From an uncultured Oceanospirillaceae bacterium (GTDB lineage Bacteria; Pseudomonadota; Gammaproteobacteria; Pseudomonadales; Balneatricaceae), in the NCBI GenBank assembly GCA_913057435.1, contig CAJXNY010000014.1:38794-102793 (forward strand): a DNA stretch of 64,000 nucleotides, given 5' to 3'. Below are positions 34,806 through 43,827 of this stretch, piece after piece. Under the pieces are notes generated by a model that made no database searches, was not told where the DNA came from, and was given only the letters and a program-made list of their open reading frames with translations. A program made the translations under genes and the position numbers. Each line of letters begins with the position of its first letter. Position 1 is the stretch's first letter.

Positions 34806-36372
34806 GGTGGCGGGCCCGTTCAAATGCCCACACGATCAGGGCGCAGATAAGTAATAGCAGCAGTGATGCCAGTGATGCTTCGGCAATCCGGTAGCTACCG
34901 GCATAGCTGTAAATTAGCAAGGGCAGGGTGGTCCAGTCATCGCTGCCGAAAATAGAGATAATGGCGACATCGCCCAGCGCCAGTAGCAGGATCAATGCAA
35001 AGGTGCTGATAAACGTGGGCTTGATAAAGGGCCACTCGACCCACCAGCGCTGGCGGCGGCTGAGCTTAAGGTTCTGGCTCAGGTGTTGATACTGGGCATC
35101 GTATTGCAGCAAACGAGGGCGTAATTGCTGGACAGCGTAGGGCACAACGAGTGCGCAATTGAGCAATAGCACCAGCCAGATACCATGGTGGTCCAGATCA
35201 AAGTGCGGCAGCAGTAGAATATAGAGCCCCACTGAAATCACCATCGCCGGTGCAACAAGGCTATGGGTACTGAGCCATTCCAGCACCATTGCCCGGCGAT
35301 TGTGCTGTTGCAGCCGCGCCTGGCGGATCGGAATCAGCATTAGCCAGGCCAGCGTAATGGCAGTACTGGCAGACACCAGGGCCAGTACCAGGCTGGTCAG
35401 GGTGGGCTGCACCAGCGCACTGAGCGAGAAGCGGCTCAGATCACTCTGATACAGGCCTGGAATCAGCGCCAGCATCGGCAATAACATCCCCAGCCAGCTA
35501 AGCAGGTAGACCGCCCGGTGGCCCCACTGACTGAACAGGCCCGGCTGTGGCGTGAATTGATGGCTGAGGGTGTCCACCGCCAGCCAGTTGCTGCGCCCGG
35601 CGCGGGCGATCAGCAGAAACAGGGCCCCGGCAATCAGCAGCTGGCTCCAGGCCAGGGTCAGTGCTTCGGGAATATTAAAATCATATTTAAGTGCCTGATA
35701 TATCGCCACCTCAAGGGTGGTGGCGCGTGGCCCACCCCCCAGTGCCAGTACGACGGCAAAGCTGTTAAAGCACAGTACGAAGATAAACCCGCTGAGCTGC
35801 AAAAACGCACCACGCAGGGCTGGCAGTTCGATCAGACGTAAGCGCTGCCATGGACTGAATTTGAGCTGAACTGCCAGTTTCCAGCTCAGATCCGGGATGT
35901 TGTGCAGGGCCTGTAATAACACCCGCACTGCAAAGGGCAGATTGAGATAGATATGGGCGATCAGAATGCCATTGAGGCCATACAGATTCCAGGACTCTCC
36001 CAGCAGTGGAGTGAGCAGGCCATCTCGCCCCAGCAGGGCGACCAGCCCGGTGATCAGCACCAGAGTGGGCATCACAAAACAGAGAATACACAGACTAAGA
36101 AAGCTGTGCTGAAACGGCAGGCGACCGTAATACAGCGCCCGTGCTACCGGCCAGGCCAGCAGCAGTGCCAATAACATGCTCAGGGCTGCCTGTTTGATCG
36201 AAAACAGCAGGATCGACTGATAATAGTTGTCACTGAGCAGCTGCCAGTCGGCCCCCTGGCCACTGAAACCAATCAGGCCATAAAAGGCAGCCACACTGAT
36301 CAGCACCATCGCGGCCAGGCTGGTCAGCCCGGCGACGGTGTCGCTGTGGTGTTTGAGGCGGGAAAGAATCAA
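34798..36372 (-). CDS. thiP: Thiamine / thiamine pyrophosphate ABC transporter permease
   Basis: The 524-residue permease is a tandem duplication of the BPD_transp_1 domain, with about twelve membrane helices (E. coli ThiP has 536 residues). The first EAA-type loop is in ALHNIPDLSWKLAVQLKFSPWQRLRLIELPALRG, and the second in QHLSQNLKLSRRQRWWVEWPFIKP; both contact ThiQ. It lies between thiB and thiQ with an 18-base gap and a short overlap, respectively. Confidence 0.95.
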   Translation of the reverse strand: MILSRLKHHSDTVAGLTSLAAMVLISVAAFYGLIGFSGQGADWQLLSDNYYQSILLFSIKQAALSMLLALLLAWPVARALYYGRLPFQHSFLSLCILCFVMPTLVLITGLVALLGRDGLLTPLLGESWNLYGLNGILIAHIYLNLPFAVRVLLQALHNIPDLSWKLAVQLKFSPWQRLRLIELPALRGAFLQLSGFIFVLCFNSFAVVLALGGGPRATTLEVAIYQALKYDFNIPEALTLAWSQLLIAGALFLLIARAGRSNWLAVDTLSHQFTPQPGLFSQWGHRAVYLLSWLGMLLPMLALIPGLYQSDLSRFSLSALVQPTLTSLVLALVSASTAITLAWLMLIPIRQARLQQHNRRAMVLEWLSTHSLVAPAMVISVGLYILLLPHFDLDHHGIWLVLLLNCALVVPYAVQQLRPRLLQYDAQYQHLSQNLKLSRRQRWWVEWPFIKPTFISTFALILLLALGDVAIISIFGSDDWTTLPLLIYSYAGSYRIAEASLASLLLLLICALIVWAFERARHHA

Positions 36373-36389
36373 AGTGCGCAGGCTGCTGA

Positions 36390-37379
36390 TCAGAGTGCGG
36401 CGGCGTTACGCCATTCACGCAGCCAGCCTTTACGCTGATCTGCCATCTCGCTGGCGCTGAAACCGATACGTGTGGGTTGCATCAGCTGATCAAACGCCGG
36501 GGGCAGCTCAACATTATCGCGCACCGGCAGCATCCAGTTGGTCACCGGGATAATGCGCTGTGCTTCATCCGAGGTTAAAAAACTGACAAAGCGGCGGGCC
36601 AGTACAGGGTTCTGGCTAGTGCGGGTGACGGCAGCCAGCTCGACCTGGGCAATATGCCCTTCACTGAACGGTGCTGCTTTATAGTGGCTGGTTTGCTCAT
36701 TCAGCTGGTGATAAGCCGGTGAGGTGGTGTAGCTGAGCACGTAATCGGCACTGCCTTTAAGAAACATACTGTAGGCTTCCCACCAGCCCTTGGTGACGGT
36801 GACCGTGTGCCCGGCCAGTTGCTGCCAGCCCTGACTGGACTGCTCACCGTAAACCGCCTTCATCCACATCATCAGGCCCTGGCCTGGCGTGCTGGTGCGG
36901 GGGTCCTGATAGAGCACCCGCGCATCGGATTCGACCAGCGCTTTCAGCGAGGTGACCGGCTGGCTGATCTTGCGGCTGTCGTAAATAAAGGCAAAGTAGC
37001 CGTAATCGACGGGTACAAACTGTGGGTCCTGCCAGTTCAGCTCTGCTTTTAACGGGCTCAGGTCTTGCTGATGCTCGGTGATTAGCCCGGTTGCGCGGGT
37101 CTCTTCCATCAGGGCATCGTCGATACCCAGGATGACATCGGCTTTGGTCCGTTCGCCTTCAATGCGTAACCGGTTAAGAATACTGACGCCATCTTCCACA
37201 CCGATAAACTCGATATCACACTGGCAGTGTTGCTCGAAGGCTTTTTCCAGCTGTGGGCCCGGGCCCCATTCAGAGATAAAAGAGTCATAGGTGTATACCG
37301 TCAGATCAGCTGACTGAACGGTGCCTGCCAGAGTCAGGCCAGACAGCAGGACTGTCATCCGGTTAAGAACGTTGCGCAT
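36390..37379 (-). CDS. thiB: Thiamine-binding periplasmic protein
   Basis: A 329-residue substrate-binding protein (E. coli ThiB has 327) with signal peptide MRNVLNRMTVLLSGLTLAG and probable cleavage after VQSA. The mature start LTVYTYDSFISEWGPG, the FIGVEDGVSILNRLRIEG segment, WWEAYSMFLKGSADYVLSYTTSPAYH and NWMLPVR are ThiB hallmarks, including the thiamine-stacking aromatic residues. ATG 37379 with GAGG five bases upstream is the start; the frame to 37451 adds a non-signal extension. No TPP (THI-box) riboswitch fits the 83 bases to the divergent kinase gene. Confidence 0.95.
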   Translation of the reverse strand: MRNVLNRMTVLLSGLTLAGTVQSADLTVYTYDSFISEWGPGPQLEKAFEQHCQCDIEFIGVEDGVSILNRLRIEGERTKADVILGIDDALMEETRATGLITEHQQDLSPLKAELNWQDPQFVPVDYGYFAFIYDSRKISQPVTSLKALVESDARVLYQDPRTSTPGQGLMMWMKAVYGEQSSQGWQQLAGHTVTVTKGWWEAYSMFLKGSADYVLSYTTSPAYHQLNEQTSHYKAAPFSEGHIAQVELAAVTRTSQNPVLARRFVSFLTSDEAQRIIPVTNWMLPVRDNVELPPAFDQLMQPTRIGFSASEMADQRKGWLREWRNAAAL

Positions 37380-37462
37380 GGAAACCTCGATATCAGCAGA
37401 GACGGCAGGGAGATTGCGGGTTAAACTGCGCTGAATTCTACCCTGAACCATAGACGTACGTC

Positions 37463-38317
37463 ATGCCAGAAACTCGAATCCAGTCCGTTAATCAATACCT
37501 TAGTACGATTATCAATAGTACTCAGTGCGACCTGCCCGCCCCGCACTGGTTACCGATCCTCTGTGGCAGCAGCAACCAGCTGTTCCGTGCCCAGTGGGAT
37601 GGCCGTGAGCTGGTGCTGCGACTTAATGCTCCAGCGGAAGTGGCCTTTGGTGCCTGCCGGGAACGTGAGGCGGCGTTGCTGGCACAGCTGGCCGGGCCTG
37701 GCTGGATGCCTGCCGTGGTGCAGAACCAGCCCCAGCAGGGCTGGCTGCTGATGCAGTGGCACGGTGAGCGCGTCACGCAGCCGCTGGTGGCCAGTGATCA
37801 GGCGCTGTTATTGGCGGCGGTCACCCAGTGGCAGCTGGTTGAGCTGAACGATGAGCGGCTGACCCTTGATTACACCGCGTTGTTTGCAGCATTCGAGCCT
37901 CGGGTGGCCGGGCTGCCGCTGGAGGCACCGCTACAGGCACTGATTCAGGGCGCACATAAAGCGCTGGCGTCTTTGCCGCCGGTGCCGCAGGTCGTCACGC
38001 ATCATGATCTGCACCCCGGTAATCTGTGCCAGCATGAGGGCCAATTGGTCGTGCTTGACTGGGAATATGGCGCGTTGGGCAATCCCTGGTTTGATGCGGC
38101 GGCGTTGTATAAACATTGCGGCATCAGTGCCGAGCGGCTGGCCATGCTCCCGGCGCTGGCCGCACTGGATCAGGCCACGCTCAACAGCGGCCTGGCACGG
38201 GCGGTCTGGTTGCTGGAGGTGCTGGAAACCCTCTGGTACTGGGTGCGTGGTCTGAATGGCACCACGCTGACGATGAAAGATCTGATGCAGCAGACGATCC
38301 GGCTGTTAAAACAGTGA
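37463..38317 (+). CDS. Thiamine kinase-like phosphotransferase (APH / choline-kinase fold)
   Basis: A 284-residue APH-family kinase. ATP lobe: LVLRLNAPAEVAFGACRERE. Catalytic loop: VVTHHDLHPGNLCQ (the HxDxxxxN pattern). Metal-binding segment: LVVLDWEYGALGNPWFDAAAL. The sequence is most like ThiK, which phosphorylates thiamine to thiamine monophosphate for salvage. Its position 83 bases from, and divergent to, thiBPQ strongly supports thiamine as the substrate. The TGA stop overlaps the GTG start of the next gene. Confidence 0.85.
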   Translation: MPETRIQSVNQYLSTIINSTQCDLPAPHWLPILCGSSNQLFRAQWDGRELVLRLNAPAEVAFGACREREAALLAQLAGPGWMPAVVQNQPQQGWLLMQWHGERVTQPLVASDQALLLAAVTQWQLVELNDERLTLDYTALFAAFEPRVAGLPLEAPLQALIQGAHKALASLPPVPQVVTHHDLHPGNLCQHEGQLVVLDWEYGALGNPWFDAAALYKHCGISAERLAMLPALAALDQATLNSGLARAVWLLEVLETLWYWVRGLNGTTLTMKDLMQQTIRLLKQ

Positions 38318-39168
38318 CCCTGAGCAGAGACTGCTATCAGGTGCTGCTAGTGGTTCTGCGCGGTTATGGTCAGCTGGTCTTCCAGCCTCATGCCGGGGCA
38401 GGGGGGCTGGTATTGCTGGGCATCGCCCTCAACTCTCCTGCCATGTTACTGGCAGCACTGCTTGGTGGCGTCTGTTCGACTCTGGCCGGTTACTGGCTGG
38501 TGGAGCCTCAGGCCCATCGGCAGGGCCTGTTTGGCTTCAACGGTGCGTTACTCGGGCTGGCCTCTGCGCTACTGCTGGCACCGTCCCAGAACCTCTGGTT
38601 ACTGGTTGCCTGCGGTGCGGTGGTGACGTCGTTGCTGTTTGGCTGGGCGCTTAAACGCGGCTTTGCGGTGCTGACCGCGCCCTATATTGTTATCACTGTG
38701 CTGCTGTTTCTATGTTTACCACCACGGCTGCTGTCCGTTGAGGCGCTACGGTTCGACTGGCCATTGCTGACCGGCACGTTGATGGGGCTGGGGCAGATGA
38801 GTTTTCAGGGCAGCCTGCTGTCGGCGCTGTGTCTGGCGGCGGGGCTGGTGCTAGGCACCGGCTGGCGGGCATTGGGCTGGGCACTAGTGGGTAGTTTCGC
38901 CGGGGCACTGGCTGGTCTGCTGTGTGGTGTACCAGCGTCGGCGCTGGCGACAGGGCTGTTTAGTTACAACAGCGCCCTGGTGGCGGTGGCACTGGGCTGC
39001 ACGCCAGGCCACAGCCACGCTCGCTGGCAGGTGATCGCCGGAGTTATCGTTACCCTGGGGTTAACGCTGCTGGCCTGGCAGGTGCTGCCATTGCCCATGC
39101 TGACCGCGCCATTTGTACTGGCGATGTGGCTGATGATGTTGCTGCAGCGCTATCTATTTTCCCGTTGA
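38314..39168 (+). CDS. Urea transporter (UT) family membrane protein coupled to a thiamine kinase gene
   Basis: A 284-residue polytopic protein with two homologous halves, as in UT-family urea channels. Half one has GFNGALLGLASALLLAPSQN and FAVLTAPYIV; half two has SYNSALVAVALGC and LPLPMLTAPFVLAMW, which matches the UT signature LPxxTxPF. The start GTG 38314 overlaps the kinase stop (GTGA), indicating translational coupling; the longer frame from 38116 is a shadow of the kinase gene. No urease or urea carboxylase gene is nearby, so urea as substrate is a family prediction only. Its coupling to a thiamine cluster is noted as a finding. Confidence 0.85.
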   Translation: MTLSRDCYQVLLVVLRGYGQLVFQPHAGAGGLVLLGIALNSPAMLLAALLGGVCSTLAGYWLVEPQAHRQGLFGFNGALLGLASALLLAPSQNLWLLVACGAVVTSLLFGWALKRGFAVLTAPYIVITVLLFLCLPPRLLSVEALRFDWPLLTGTLMGLGQMSFQGSLLSALCLAAGLVLGTGWRALGWALVGSFAGALAGLLCGVPASALATGLFSYNSALVAVALGCTPGHSHARWQVIAGVIVTLGLTLLAWQVLPLPMLTAPFVLAMWLMMLLQRYLFSR

Positions 39169-39262
39169 TCCGCCCGGGTTAACGTTTTCGTCAGTTTTTC
39201 TGTTGGTTTTTGCTACTGCATTCCATTCGACTTTAGACTGAAATAAACGCTCGAAAATAATA

Positions 39263-41350
39263 ATGAAAGATGCCGGGCTGGCAGCCTTCCTGTCGCGCTC
39301 AGGTGTCCTTATAAGGGAGCGACAGTGGGTGAATATGCTGCTCAGGCCGGTTATCCGGCTGATGAACCAATTACCTTACCTCTACAAATTTGGCTTTATC
39401 AGCCTGGTGCCAGTGGTACCGCTGATTATTCTGGCCGTTATTCACCTGCAACAGTTGTCGGTCCAATATGATGCCACCGAGCAACGGCTGGCCGGTGTTC
39501 ATCAGCTGCGCGAGCTGGAGGCGCTACAACAAAACCTGATTCAGTACCGTGATCTGCGTTTTGCCGACAGTTTGCTACCGCCCGTGCAGCAATCAGCCCA
39601 GCGCGGTGCGCTGACGGACCTGCGGCGTGCAATTGAGCGCGGCTTTACGGGCATCAACACCGCTGATGCTGCATCTTTGATCAGGCCACTGCAGGCGCGC
39701 TGGCAGCAGATCGATACCGGCCAGTATGCCAATGGCCAGGTGGATCTGGCGGCACGGTTTGCCCACTTTGCCGAACTGACCCAGCTTAATGATCGGCTGG
39801 CGACCACGCTGGCTTTTGATCATGGCCTGGCGCAAGACCCGGACCCTTTTAATTACGGTGCTTTGCAACTGATACTGCGAGAGCTGGCGGCGGTGCGCGA
39901 GCATCTGGGCATGGCGCGCAGCTTGTCGGCCTATGCGCTGATCAGCCAGCGGGTGCCCGGCTTTCTGGCCGAACAGCTGAACCAGGCATTGCAGGCCCTG
40001 GCCATGGATCAGCAACATTTCAGCCAGCCTGAACAGCTGTTACCCCAACAGGGGGTTGTACTCAGTGCGACCTTGCTGGCTGAATTTGAAGCGAGTGCCG
40101 CACAGCTGGAGCGATCCCTGCTACGGCTGGAAGACGATATTGTTGCCGGGATGACGATGGATCAGCCCTGGCAGCAGTTTTACCGGGCCGTGGATCAGGA
40201 TCTGGCACAGCTGGTGCAGCTCAAATCCGTGCTACTGACGGAGATTGAAACCCGGTTAACCCAGAGACTGGCCGGACAGGCACAGGAGCAGCAGCTGCTG
40301 TTCTGCGCCATGGCGATTATTGCCCTGCTGGCCGGTTATCTGTGTCTGGGGTTTAACCTGTCGGTGCGAGATAACGTGACACGGGTGCTGGCTGCCGCTC
40401 GTTCGCTGGCACAGGGGGATCTGACCACGACGGTACAGGTGGATGCCCGCGATGAAATGGGCGCGCTGGTGACCGAATTTAATGAGATGACCCACCGCAT
40501 GAATGATGTCATCGCCCAGGTGAAACATGTTGCCGGGGATGTCGCCGATCAGTCCGATGGGCTGGATCTGGCGGCGCGCGGTTCCAGTGAGGCGGCGCAG
40601 CAGCAGCGTGAACAGGCGCAGCAGATTGTCAGTTCGGTGGTGCAGATGAAAGGTGCCGCGGCGGATGTGTCCAGCGTGATTGCAGAGGCTTCAGGCACCG
40701 CCGATCATGCCAGTTCGGTGGCTGAAACGGGTCAGCAGCAGGTGGCCCGGACGCTGAACGACATTGAACAGCTGGCTGGAAATGTGGAGCGTTCGGTGAC
40801 TGCGATTAACCAGCTGGCGCAGGACAGCCAGGAGATTGGGCGGGTGCTGGAGGTGATTAAATCCATCGCCGAACAGACCAATCTGCTGGCACTCAATGCG
40901 GCCATTGAAGCGGCCCGAGCCGGAGATAAGGGCCGGGGTTTTGCCGTGGTGGCCGATGAAGTACGGGATCTGTCGCAACGTACTCATCGATCAACCGAAG
41001 AGATTGAATCAATGCTGACCCGGTTTCGCGGCGGTGTCGATAACGCGGTTCGTTTTATGGCCCAGAGCGAAGACTTCGCCCAGCGTACTGTGCGTGAGTC
41101 CGGCCAGGTCAGCGATGCGCTGGCGGAAATTAACCATGCGATCGCTACCATTGTCAGCACCAACGGCCAGGTTGTGATGCTGGCCGATAAACAGTCGGTC
41201 ATGGCACAGGAAGTTAGCAGGGGCATTGATGAGATCAACCGCTGCAGTGTGCAAAGTGCTGAAGGGACGGATGTGACAGCGGATGCCTGTAACCAGATGA
41301 ATAGCCTGGCAGGGCGGCTCAAGCAGCTGGTGGCCGCCTTTCAGGTGTGA
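39263..41350 (+). CDS. Methyl-accepting chemotaxis protein with a large helical periplasmic domain
   Basis: A chemoreceptor of up to 695 residues. Membrane helix at about 45-65 (FGFISLVPVVPLIILAVIHL), then a long helical periplasmic sensor at about 66-345, with QN and QR-rich helices recalling nitrate/4HB-type sensors but not firmly classifiable. A second helix lies at about 350-370. HAMP follows (ARSLAQGDLTTTVQVDARDEMG), then a signalling domain with [21 protein letters not shown]. No C-terminal tether pentapeptide. ATG 39263, GTG 39329 (after GGAG) and ATG 39335 are all possible starts; those at 39329 or 39335 place the first helix nearer the N-terminus. Confidence 0.92.
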   Translation: MKDAGLAAFLSRSGVLIRERQWVNMLLRPVIRLMNQLPYLYKFGFISLVPVVPLIILAVIHLQQLSVQYDATEQRLAGVHQLRELEALQQNLIQYRDLRFADSLLPPVQQSAQRGALTDLRRAIERGFTGINTADAASLIRPLQARWQQIDTGQYANGQVDLAARFAHFAELTQLNDRLATTLAFDHGLAQDPDPFNYGALQLILRELAAVREHLGMARSLSAYALISQRVPGFLAEQLNQALQALAMDQQHFSQPEQLLPQQGVVLSATLLAEFEASAAQLERSLLRLEDDIVAGMTMDQPWQQFYRAVDQDLAQLVQLKSVLLTEIETRLTQRLAGQAQEQQLLFCAMAIIALLAGYLCLGFNLSVRDNVTRVLAAARSLAQGDLTTTVQVDARDEMGALVTEFNEMTHRMNDVIAQVKHVAGDVADQSDGLDLAARGSSEAAQQQREQAQQIVSSVVQMKGAAADVSSVIAEASGTADHASSVAETGQQQVARTLNDIEQLAGNVERSVTAINQLAQDSQEIGRVLEVIKSIAEQTNLLALNAAIEAARAGDKGRGFAVVADEVRDLSQRTHRSTEEIESMLTRFRGGVDNAVRFMAQSEDFAQRTVRESGQVSDALAEINHAIATIVSTNGQVVMLADKQSVMAQEVSRGIDEINRCSVQSAEGTDVTADACNQMNSLAGRLKQLVAAFQV

Positions 41351-41412
41351 ACCTGCGGCTATTCTGAGCCAGCCCGAGCCCCTTGCCGGGCCCGGGCGTC
41401 TAGCGGATCAGG

Positions 41413-41853
41413 TTAATCTCCGCCGCCGCCATCGCCACCACTGTCACCGCCGGAGTCGTTACCGCCACCGTCACTTTTGTCATTATCATTGGCGTTGTTA
41501 TCCCGGCCTTCATGATGATGCTGGTCACGGCGCTGGCTGTCTTTCTGCTGGGCTTTTTTCTTGTCCGCCTGCGCTTTGTCCATGCTGGCATAGTACGCAT
41601 CTTCGTAGTAGATGCCCGTGACTGAGAGGCTGCGCTCCAGCCAGCGGTTAATCCATTTCCAGATAAAAAATCCAGGGGTCATGACCACAATAATGCCCAC
41701 CATCAGGCCTGCGCCGCCAAATTGTGGCGGTACCTGCTGGGTGGCCCAGTCCATAATCCCCAGCTCACGCCCGGCCCAGAACCAGCCAATCAGGCCCAGA
41801 AACCCTGCGCCGACGCCCAGGTGATGCAGAAACTTCTGTTTCATCGTATCCAT
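41413..41853 (-). CDS. Unrecognised two-helix membrane protein with a His/Asp/Gly-rich tail
   Basis: 146 residues. Two hydrophobic helices (about 12-30 and 47-68) are followed by a tyrosine-rich segment (SVTGIYYEDAYYASMD), a charged Lys/Gln stretch, a HHHEG run, and a tail made almost only of Gly, Asp, Ser and Asn (GGGNDSGGDSGGDGGGGD). The Gly-rich terminus resembles tails in TPM/DUF2207-type membrane proteins. Acidic and His-rich content could bind divalent metals; this is inference. Starts at ATG 41853 or ATG 41844. It lies between a chemoreceptor and a PilZ gene. Confidence 0.65.
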   Translation of the reverse strand: MDTMKQKFLHHLGVGAGFLGLIGWFWAGRELGIMDWATQQVPPQFGGAGLMVGIIVVMTPGFFIWKWINRWLERSLSVTGIYYEDAYYASMDKAQADKKKAQQKDSQRRDQHHHEGRDNNANDNDKSDGGGNDSGGDSGGDGGGGD

Positions 41854-41879
41854 CTATCTGCAGAGAGAAAGTGGATAGC

Positions 41880-42440
41880 TTATGCAATCTGGCAGCGACG
41901 GGAAAGGGCCTGGCTCTCCATAATCTGTCTGGCGAGTACCGTACGGATGTTTTCAGGTAGTCGATTGAAGGTGAGCGCCAGCTCGAACTGGCCGGTTTCG
42001 ATGAGATCGCAACGCAGGATACTTGCGTCGATATGCACACCGATTGAGGAGCCAGGGAAGATCAGTTTAACGGAGACATTACCGCCCGTTGGCAGCGCCT
42101 CAGAGTAGTAGAACAGCATGCCGCCTTCCGACAGATTGACATCGCGAGTCACCAGCCGGTTGAAGTCGATATCCTGTGACACCAGAGCGCGAGCGAGGAC
42201 GTTTACCCGGTCAGACATCAGTTGCAGATATTGCGCCAGTGAAGGGTCTTTTTTACCGATCAGGTGCAGCAGCATCTGAGCCTCAGTTTCTTTGGCGTAG
42301 AGGTCACAGACCACCGAAAACGAGGGTGATACCTCAAACTGGCTGGCGGTTGTTGCCGGTAACTGATCATCAGCCAGCAGCCGGATCTCCATCGCGACCT
42401 GCTGGTTGATACGGAAGAATTGTCGACGGTCGGCAGTCAT
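41880..42440 (-). CDS. PilZ-domain cyclic di-GMP receptor
   Basis: The 186-residue protein begins MTADRRQFFRIN, whose RQFFR supplies the RxxxR arginines that wrap cyclic di-GMP. The second PilZ motif is in TRDVNLSEGGMLFY (D/N-x-S-x-x-G). Between them lies an inserted helical segment of about 75 residues (including AQMLLHLIGKKDPSLAQYLQ), so motif one is far from motif two, as in the longer PilZ proteins of pseudomonads and vibrios. With two GGDEF proteins in the window it is a candidate effector. ATG 42440 with AAGG seven bases upstream is preferred over TTG 42446. Confidence 0.86.
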   Translation of the reverse strand: MTADRRQFFRINQQVAMEIRLLADDQLPATTASQFEVSPSFSVVCDLYAKETEAQMLLHLIGKKDPSLAQYLQLMSDRVNVLARALVSQDIDFNRLVTRDVNLSEGGMLFYYSEALPTGGNVSVKLIFPGSSIGVHIDASILRCDLIETGQFELALTFNRLPENIRTVLARQIMESQALSRRCQIA

Positions 42441-42582
42441 AGTCAAACCTTAATATCTGTTAAGAATTCGGATTGAAAAATATACAGAGTTGCTCGGGTA
42501 TATCATTCCTGAAAAAACAGTCATCCTGGCATTGTGCGCAACCACTTACCGGTGGTCTGTAACTGTGCTTTAATGCGCCACC

Positions 42583-43827
42583 ATGTTCAGACCATTTTCT
42601 ATATTCGTTGGCCTGCGGTACACCGCCGCCAAACGAAACAATCATTTCATCTCGTTTATTTCATTGGCATCCATGCTTGGCCTGATGCTCGGGGTTGCTG
42701 CACTCATCGTTGTACTGTCAGTGATGAACGGCTTCGATCGCGAGCTGCGCCAGCGCATTCTGGGTATGGTGCCCCATGCCACCATCAGCGAATACGGCAA
42801 ACCACTCGCTGACTGGCAGCCGTTACTGGAAAAAGTAGAGGCTGCCCCTGCGGTGGTTGCCGCTGCGCCGTATATCCAGGCGCAAGCCATGCTGACCAAC
42901 CGGGGTGCCGTCCAGGGCGCGCTTATTAATGGCATAGACCCGAAATGGGAAGCGAAAGTTTCAATTCTCGGCAACCATATGACCGCCGGAACGCTGGAGG
43001 ATTTGAACAATCAGCGTTTTGGTATTGTGCTGGGCACTATTCTGGCGCGCTATCTTGGGGTGCAGGTTGGCGACAAAGTGACACTGGTGCTGCCCGAAGC
43101 CTCGGTCAGTGTAGCGGGGGTTATTCCACGGCTGAAACGTTTCACCGTGGTCGGCACGTTTGAAGTGGGTGCGGAGCTGGATGCCAACCTGGCCTACATC
43201 CATATGCGCGATGCAGCGGTACTCAAGCGACTGGGCGATAAAATCGACGGCATCCGGCTGCAGTTTGATGATCTGTTTGCGGCACCGGCGCAGGTACGTG
43301 ACATAGCGGCTACTTTACCAGGCTATATGCGCACCTCCGACTGGACCCGCACCCACGGTAATCTGTTTGCGGCCATCCAGCTGGAGAAACGGATGGTGGG
43401 CTTGTTACTGTTTCTGATTGTCCTGGTGGCGGCGTTTAACATCGTCTCCACCCTGGTGATGGTGGTAACGGATAAAACCGCAGATATCGCGATTCTGCGT
43501 ACCATGGGGGCGACCCCTGGCATGATTATGCGGATCTTTATGGTACAGGGCACGGTGATCGGGGTGGTCGGTACGCTGCTCGGCACTGGGCTGGGCGTTA
43601 CCCTGGCGCTGACGATCTCTGATCTGGTGGCCTGGGTAGAGCGGACCTTCGGCATTCAGTTCCTTAATGCCGAGGTGTATTTCATCAGTTACTTCCCGTC
43701 AGAGCTGCGGACTGATGATCTGCTGATGATTGTCAGTGCAGCGCTGGCAATCAGCTTTGTCTCTACGTTATATCCATCCTGGCGCGCTTCGCGCACTCAG
43801 CCTGCGGAGGCCCTGCGCTATGAGTAA
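42583..43827 (+). CDS. lolC: Lipoprotein-releasing ABC permease (LolC/LolE family, possibly LolF)
   Basis: The 414-residue permease of the Lol system extracts outer-membrane lipoproteins from the inner membrane and hands them to LolA. The N-terminal segment [20 protein letters not shown], a first membrane helix, [20 protein letters not shown], a periplasmic domain, and three C-terminal helices with [22 protein letters not shown] and [18 protein letters not shown] are all canonical. Only this one permease gene accompanies lolD here, so the complex may be a LolF2D2 type unless lolE lies elsewhere. It overlaps lolD by eight bases. Confidence 0.93.
   Translation: MFRPFSIFVGLRYTAAKRNNHFISFISLASMLGLMLGVAALIVVLSVMNGFDRELRQRILGMVPHATISEYGKPLADWQPLLEKVEAAPAVVAAAPYIQAQAMLTNRGAVQGALINGIDPKWEAKVSILGNHMTAGTLEDLNNQRFGIVLGTILARYLGVQVGDKVTLVLPEASVSVAGVIPRLKRFTVVGTFEVGAELDANLAYIHMRDAAVLKRLGDKIDGIRLQFDDLFAAPAQVRDIAATLPGYMRTSDWTRTHGNLFAAIQLEKRMVGLLLFLIVLVAAFNIVSTLVMVVTDKTADIAILRTMGATPGMIMRIFMVQGTVIGVVGTLLGTGLGVTLALTISDLVAWVERTFGIQFLNAEVYFISYFPSELRTDDLLMIVSAALAISFVSTLYPSWRASRTQPAEALRYE

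Noticed and set aside
37380..37462. TPP riboswitch upstream of thiB
   Set aside because: The interval is only 83 bases and the conserved aptamer elements are absent.
38116..38313. N-terminal extension of the UT-family gene
   Set aside because: The segment is the kinase gene read in another frame. The GTG at 38314 overlapping the kinase stop is a better start.
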